Positions 35,417 through 37,196 of a stretch of DNA of 37,196 nucleotides are shown one piece after another. The position numbers were made by a program, and so were the translations under genes. Source of the stretch: DATFBY01 sp035253585 (GTDB lineage Bacteria; Gemmatimonadota; Gemmatimonadetes; Gemmatimonadales; Gemmatimonadaceae); contig DATFBY010000131.1 of assembly GCA_035253585.1 (NCBI GenBank), positions 1-37,196 on the forward strand, given 5' to 3'. The number at the start of each line of letters is the position of its first letter. Within the stretch, counting starts at the first letter, position 1. The notes below the pieces were generated by a model. That model was not told the DNA's origin. It saw only the letters and a list, made by a program, of their open reading frames with translations, and did no database searches.

Positions 35417-36118
35417 CTACTCCCCCGTCTTCTCGCCGGCGGCCAGTCGCCGCCGCATGTCGTCAGGCAGATCCTCGAACGCCTGCGCGATCGTGAGCTC
35501 CTCCATCGAGTAGCGCGCCTCGGGGTTCGCCGCCAACGCCTGACGAAGCTGCTCGGCACGGCTGAAGCGTCCGCGCAAGGGGAAATCCTTTCGCAGCGGA
35601 AATCCTTCGCGGTACTGCTCCCACATCAGGATGCGCCGTAGGTCAGGATGGCCGCGGAAGCGGATGCCGAACATGTCATAGCACTCGCGCTCCAACCAAT
35701 CGGCACCGCGGTAGACCGGCCACACGCTATCGACCTCGAGCGGCGCATCCTTCGGCAGCTCGGCTTTGAGCCGGAGGAAGCGACGGTATGGCAGCGACCG
35801 CAGGTGCCACACGACTTCGAGCGGCAGCTCCGCGTCGCGGTACTCCACCCCCGTGACGTCAGCGAGGTAGTCGTATTGTTGCGACGGGTCATCGTGCAGC
35901 CAGCGCACGATCTCCAGCACACGGCTCCGATCGATGAGCACCGTCGTTTCGCCCCACAGTACGGTTACGCGCTGGATGGCGTCGCCGAAACGCTCACGCA
36001 GCGCGGCAGCCGACGGATTCGATGGGCCGCCATGGTGCGGAAGGCGCTTCGGCGTCGAGGGGGCCGCGTCGGTGGATGCGGCGAAGCCGGGGTGGACGGG
36101 AGTGATCGGCGCGGTCAC
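35417..36118 (-). CDS. nuoC: NADH-quinone oxidoreductase subunit C
   Basis: NuoC is the 30-kDa peripheral subunit of complex I. It is 233 residues. GTG 36118 overlaps the nuoB stop (GTGA); the open frame upstream is nuoB in another frame. The signature is ERECYDMFGIRFRGHPDLRRILM (about 149-171), followed by EGFPLRKDFPL. The first 40 residues form a Pro/Ala/Ser-rich, probably disordered tail (TPVHPGFAASTDAAPSTP). A C-terminal extension beyond the signature (SMEELTIAQAFEDLPDDMRRRL) is not part of the core. Confidence 0.95.
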   Translation of the reverse strand: MTAPITPVHPGFAASTDAAPSTPKRLPHHGGPSNPSAAALRERFGDAIQRVTVLWGETTVLIDRSRVLEIVRWLHDDPSQQYDYLADVTGVEYRDAELPLEVVWHLRSLPYRRFLRLKAELPKDAPLEVDSVWPVYRGADWLERECYDMFGIRFRGHPDLRRILMWEQYREGFPLRKDFPLRGRFSRAEQLRQALAANPEARYSMEELTIAQAFEDLPDDMRRRLAAGEKTGE

Positions 36119-36741
36119 AGCGAAGAGCGCGTCTGAGAGACCGAGTTGCCGAAGGGCTCCGAGAGCTCGTCGATCGCCTGCGGCGGAATGTAAAGTCCGC
36201 TGGCAGGATCTGGCTCCATCTCGTTGCGGATCGCCGTGTCGGCCATGCGCTCGCGCTTCACCTTCTCCTGAAGGAGGAGAATGCCATACATGAGTCCTTC
36301 CGGGCGCGGCGGACATCCGGGTACGTAGACGTCCACCGGGATGATCGTGTCGATCCCCTGCACCACCGCGTAGTTGTCGAACATGCCGCCCGACGATGCA
36401 CAGGCCCCCATGGAGATGCACCACTTCGGCTGCGGCATCTGCTGCCAGATGCGGCGGATCACCGGCGCGAGCTTGAAGGGGACACGCCCGGCGCAGATCA
36501 GAACGTCCGCCTGACGCGGCGAGAAGCTCATGCGCTCCATCCCGAAGCGTGCGAGATCGAAGCGGCTGGCGGCCGTCGCCATGAACTCGATGGCGCAGCA
36601 CGCGGTGCCGAAGGGCATCGGCCAGAGCGAGTTCGCGCGCGACCAATTGACGAGAAAATCCAGACGCGTCGCGATCCAGCTTTCCTGCGACTCCGGATCG
36701 TGCGTGACGACTTTGTGCTCGGGCCGGGCGGTCAATCCCAT
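36115..36741 (-). CDS. nuoB: NADH-quinone oxidoreductase subunit B (cluster N2)
   Basis: NuoB carries the terminal [4Fe-4S] cluster N2, which reduces quinone. It is 208 residues from ATG 36741, chosen over the GTG/ATG region at 36762 because AAGGGAG lies at good spacing upstream; it overlaps nuoA by 10 bases. Ligands are C48 and C49 (GTACCAIEF), C114 (MGACASSGG) and C143 (PGCPPRPEG). About 40 residues follow the usual NuoB end and show no known motif. Confidence 0.96.
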   Translation of the reverse strand: MGLTARPEHKVVTHDPESQESWIATRLDFLVNWSRANSLWPMPFGTACCAIEFMATAASRFDLARFGMERMSFSPRQADVLICAGRVPFKLAPVIRRIWQQMPQPKWCISMGACASSGGMFDNYAVVQGIDTIIPVDVYVPGCPPRPEGLMYGILLLQEKVKRERMADTAIRNEMEPDPASGLYIPPQAIDELSEPFGNSVSQTRSSL

Positions 36742-37136
36742 TGCAACGCTCCCTTCTTCCACACGTACACGAAGCCCACGAGCAAGATGAGGATGAACAC
36801 CAGCATCTCGATCAGCCCGAAAAAGGAGACCTGACCCGCCGGGCAGACACCGTTGGCGAGCGGCGCGCCGCAGGAAAGCTGCCGGTAGTGCGCGGCCCAG
36901 GGGATCATGAAGACGGTCTCGATGTCGAAGATGATGAAGAGCATCGCGACCATGTAGAACTTGACCGAGAAACGCTCCCGCGCGTCGCCGAGTGGGGGAA
37001 TACCGGACTCGTACGGCGTCTGCTTCACCGGGGTGGGTCGCGGGCGCATGGTGAGATGGGACACGGCGAGCATCATCACCGCGTTGGCGACCACGAAGCC
37101 GATCAGCAGCAGGACCGGGAGGTACTCACGAATCAT
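36732..37136 (-). CDS. nuoA: NADH-quinone oxidoreductase subunit A
   Basis: NuoA is a three-helix membrane subunit at the hinge between the arms of complex I. It is 134 residues from ATG 37136, with GGAG upstream. The conserved loop is YESGIPPLGDARERFSVKFYMVAMLFIIFDIETVFMIPWA (about 42-81), including the acidic FDIE. Before the third helix there is an insert with two cysteines (LSCGAPLANGVCPAG, about 86-100) that I do not recall from E. coli. It is the first gene of the operon, and its end overlaps nuoB by 10 bases. Confidence 0.96.
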   Translation of the reverse strand: MIREYLPVLLLIGFVVANAVMMLAVSHLTMRPRPTPVKQTPYESGIPPLGDARERFSVKFYMVAMLFIIFDIETVFMIPWAAHYRQLSCGAPLANGVCPAGQVSFFGLIEMLVFILILLVGFVYVWKKGALQWD

Positions 37137-37151
37137 GGGTCTCCGGACTTC

Positions 37152-37165
37152 GTGAAATTTTTCAC
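37152..37165 (-). promoter_or_regulatory. AT-rich inverted repeat upstream of the nuo operon
   Basis: The sequence GTGAAA-TT-TTTCAC, a perfect 6-base inverted repeat, lies 16 bases before the nuoA start in an AT-rich patch running to the window edge. It may be an operator or part of the nuo promoter region. No convincing -35/-10 pair is visible in the 60 bases available, so the function is unproven. Confidence 0.3.
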
Positions 37166-37196
37166 TTTCATGCGCTGGCGAAAGTTATTTCGTGCG

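Noticed and set aside
35417..36646. Long nuoC frame that runs through nuoB (409 codons)
   Set aside because: The upstream part is nuoB in another frame. GTG 36118 with the GTGA overlap gives a normal NuoC, so this is not a fusion.

Overview
The window is one dense, GC-rich, almost entirely leftward-reading (minus-strand) block of bacterial housekeeping genes. It suggests a diderm bacterium that makes Kdo lipopolysaccharide (kdsB), makes menaquinone by the futalosine route (mqnE, mqnA, mqnC) and respires through a 14-subunit complex I. Gene content, order and protein style are what I would expect of Gemmatimonadota. That assignment is an inference from recognition, not a search result, and Acidobacteriota-like lineages remain possible.

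Reading in the direction of transcription (high to low coordinates): (1) 37136-22751 is a complete nuoABCDEFGHIJKLMN operon, tightly packed with many stop/start overlaps. (2) 22706-18863 holds a phosphoglucomutase/phosphomannomutase and a large UPF0182 membrane protein, separated from nuoN by a GC-rich stem-loop. (3) 18696-14390 holds carbamate kinase, sucC, sucD, a PTS-IIA-like/CBS fusion protein and ndk. (4) 14314-8342 is the conserved fatty-acid/phospholipid cluster yceD-rpmF-plsX-fabH-fabD-fabG-acpP-fabF. (5) 8339-4088 continues directly into mqnE-mqnA-mqnC-ispF and a DedA-family gene, putting menaquinone head-group and isoprenoid genes downstream of lipid synthesis. (6) 4091-321 holds xerD, a predicted outer-membrane beta-barrel protein, kdsB and the first part of pyrG.

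The left end is abnormal. The minus-strand pyrG is cut after about 135 codons and meets, head-on, the first 80 codons of a different, actinobacterial-looking pyrG on the plus strand. I read this as a chimeric contig end joined at a short shared sequence in the two homologues.

Two non-genic patterns stand out. First, a palindromic element built from tandem TTCGAGA heptads occurs twice (5198-5260 and 18753-18852), each time a few bases after a stop codon. The first copy has been absorbed in frame into the N-terminus of ispF. Second, the heptamer GTTAGGC is scattered through the window 20 times, 18 of them on the minus strand and 16 of those as the in-frame dicodon TTA-GGC (Leu-Gly). That is far more often, and in a more consistent phase and orientation, than base composition predicts. 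I see no rRNA, tRNA, CRISPR array, transposase or phage genes, and no gene-free stretch longer than about 170 bases.
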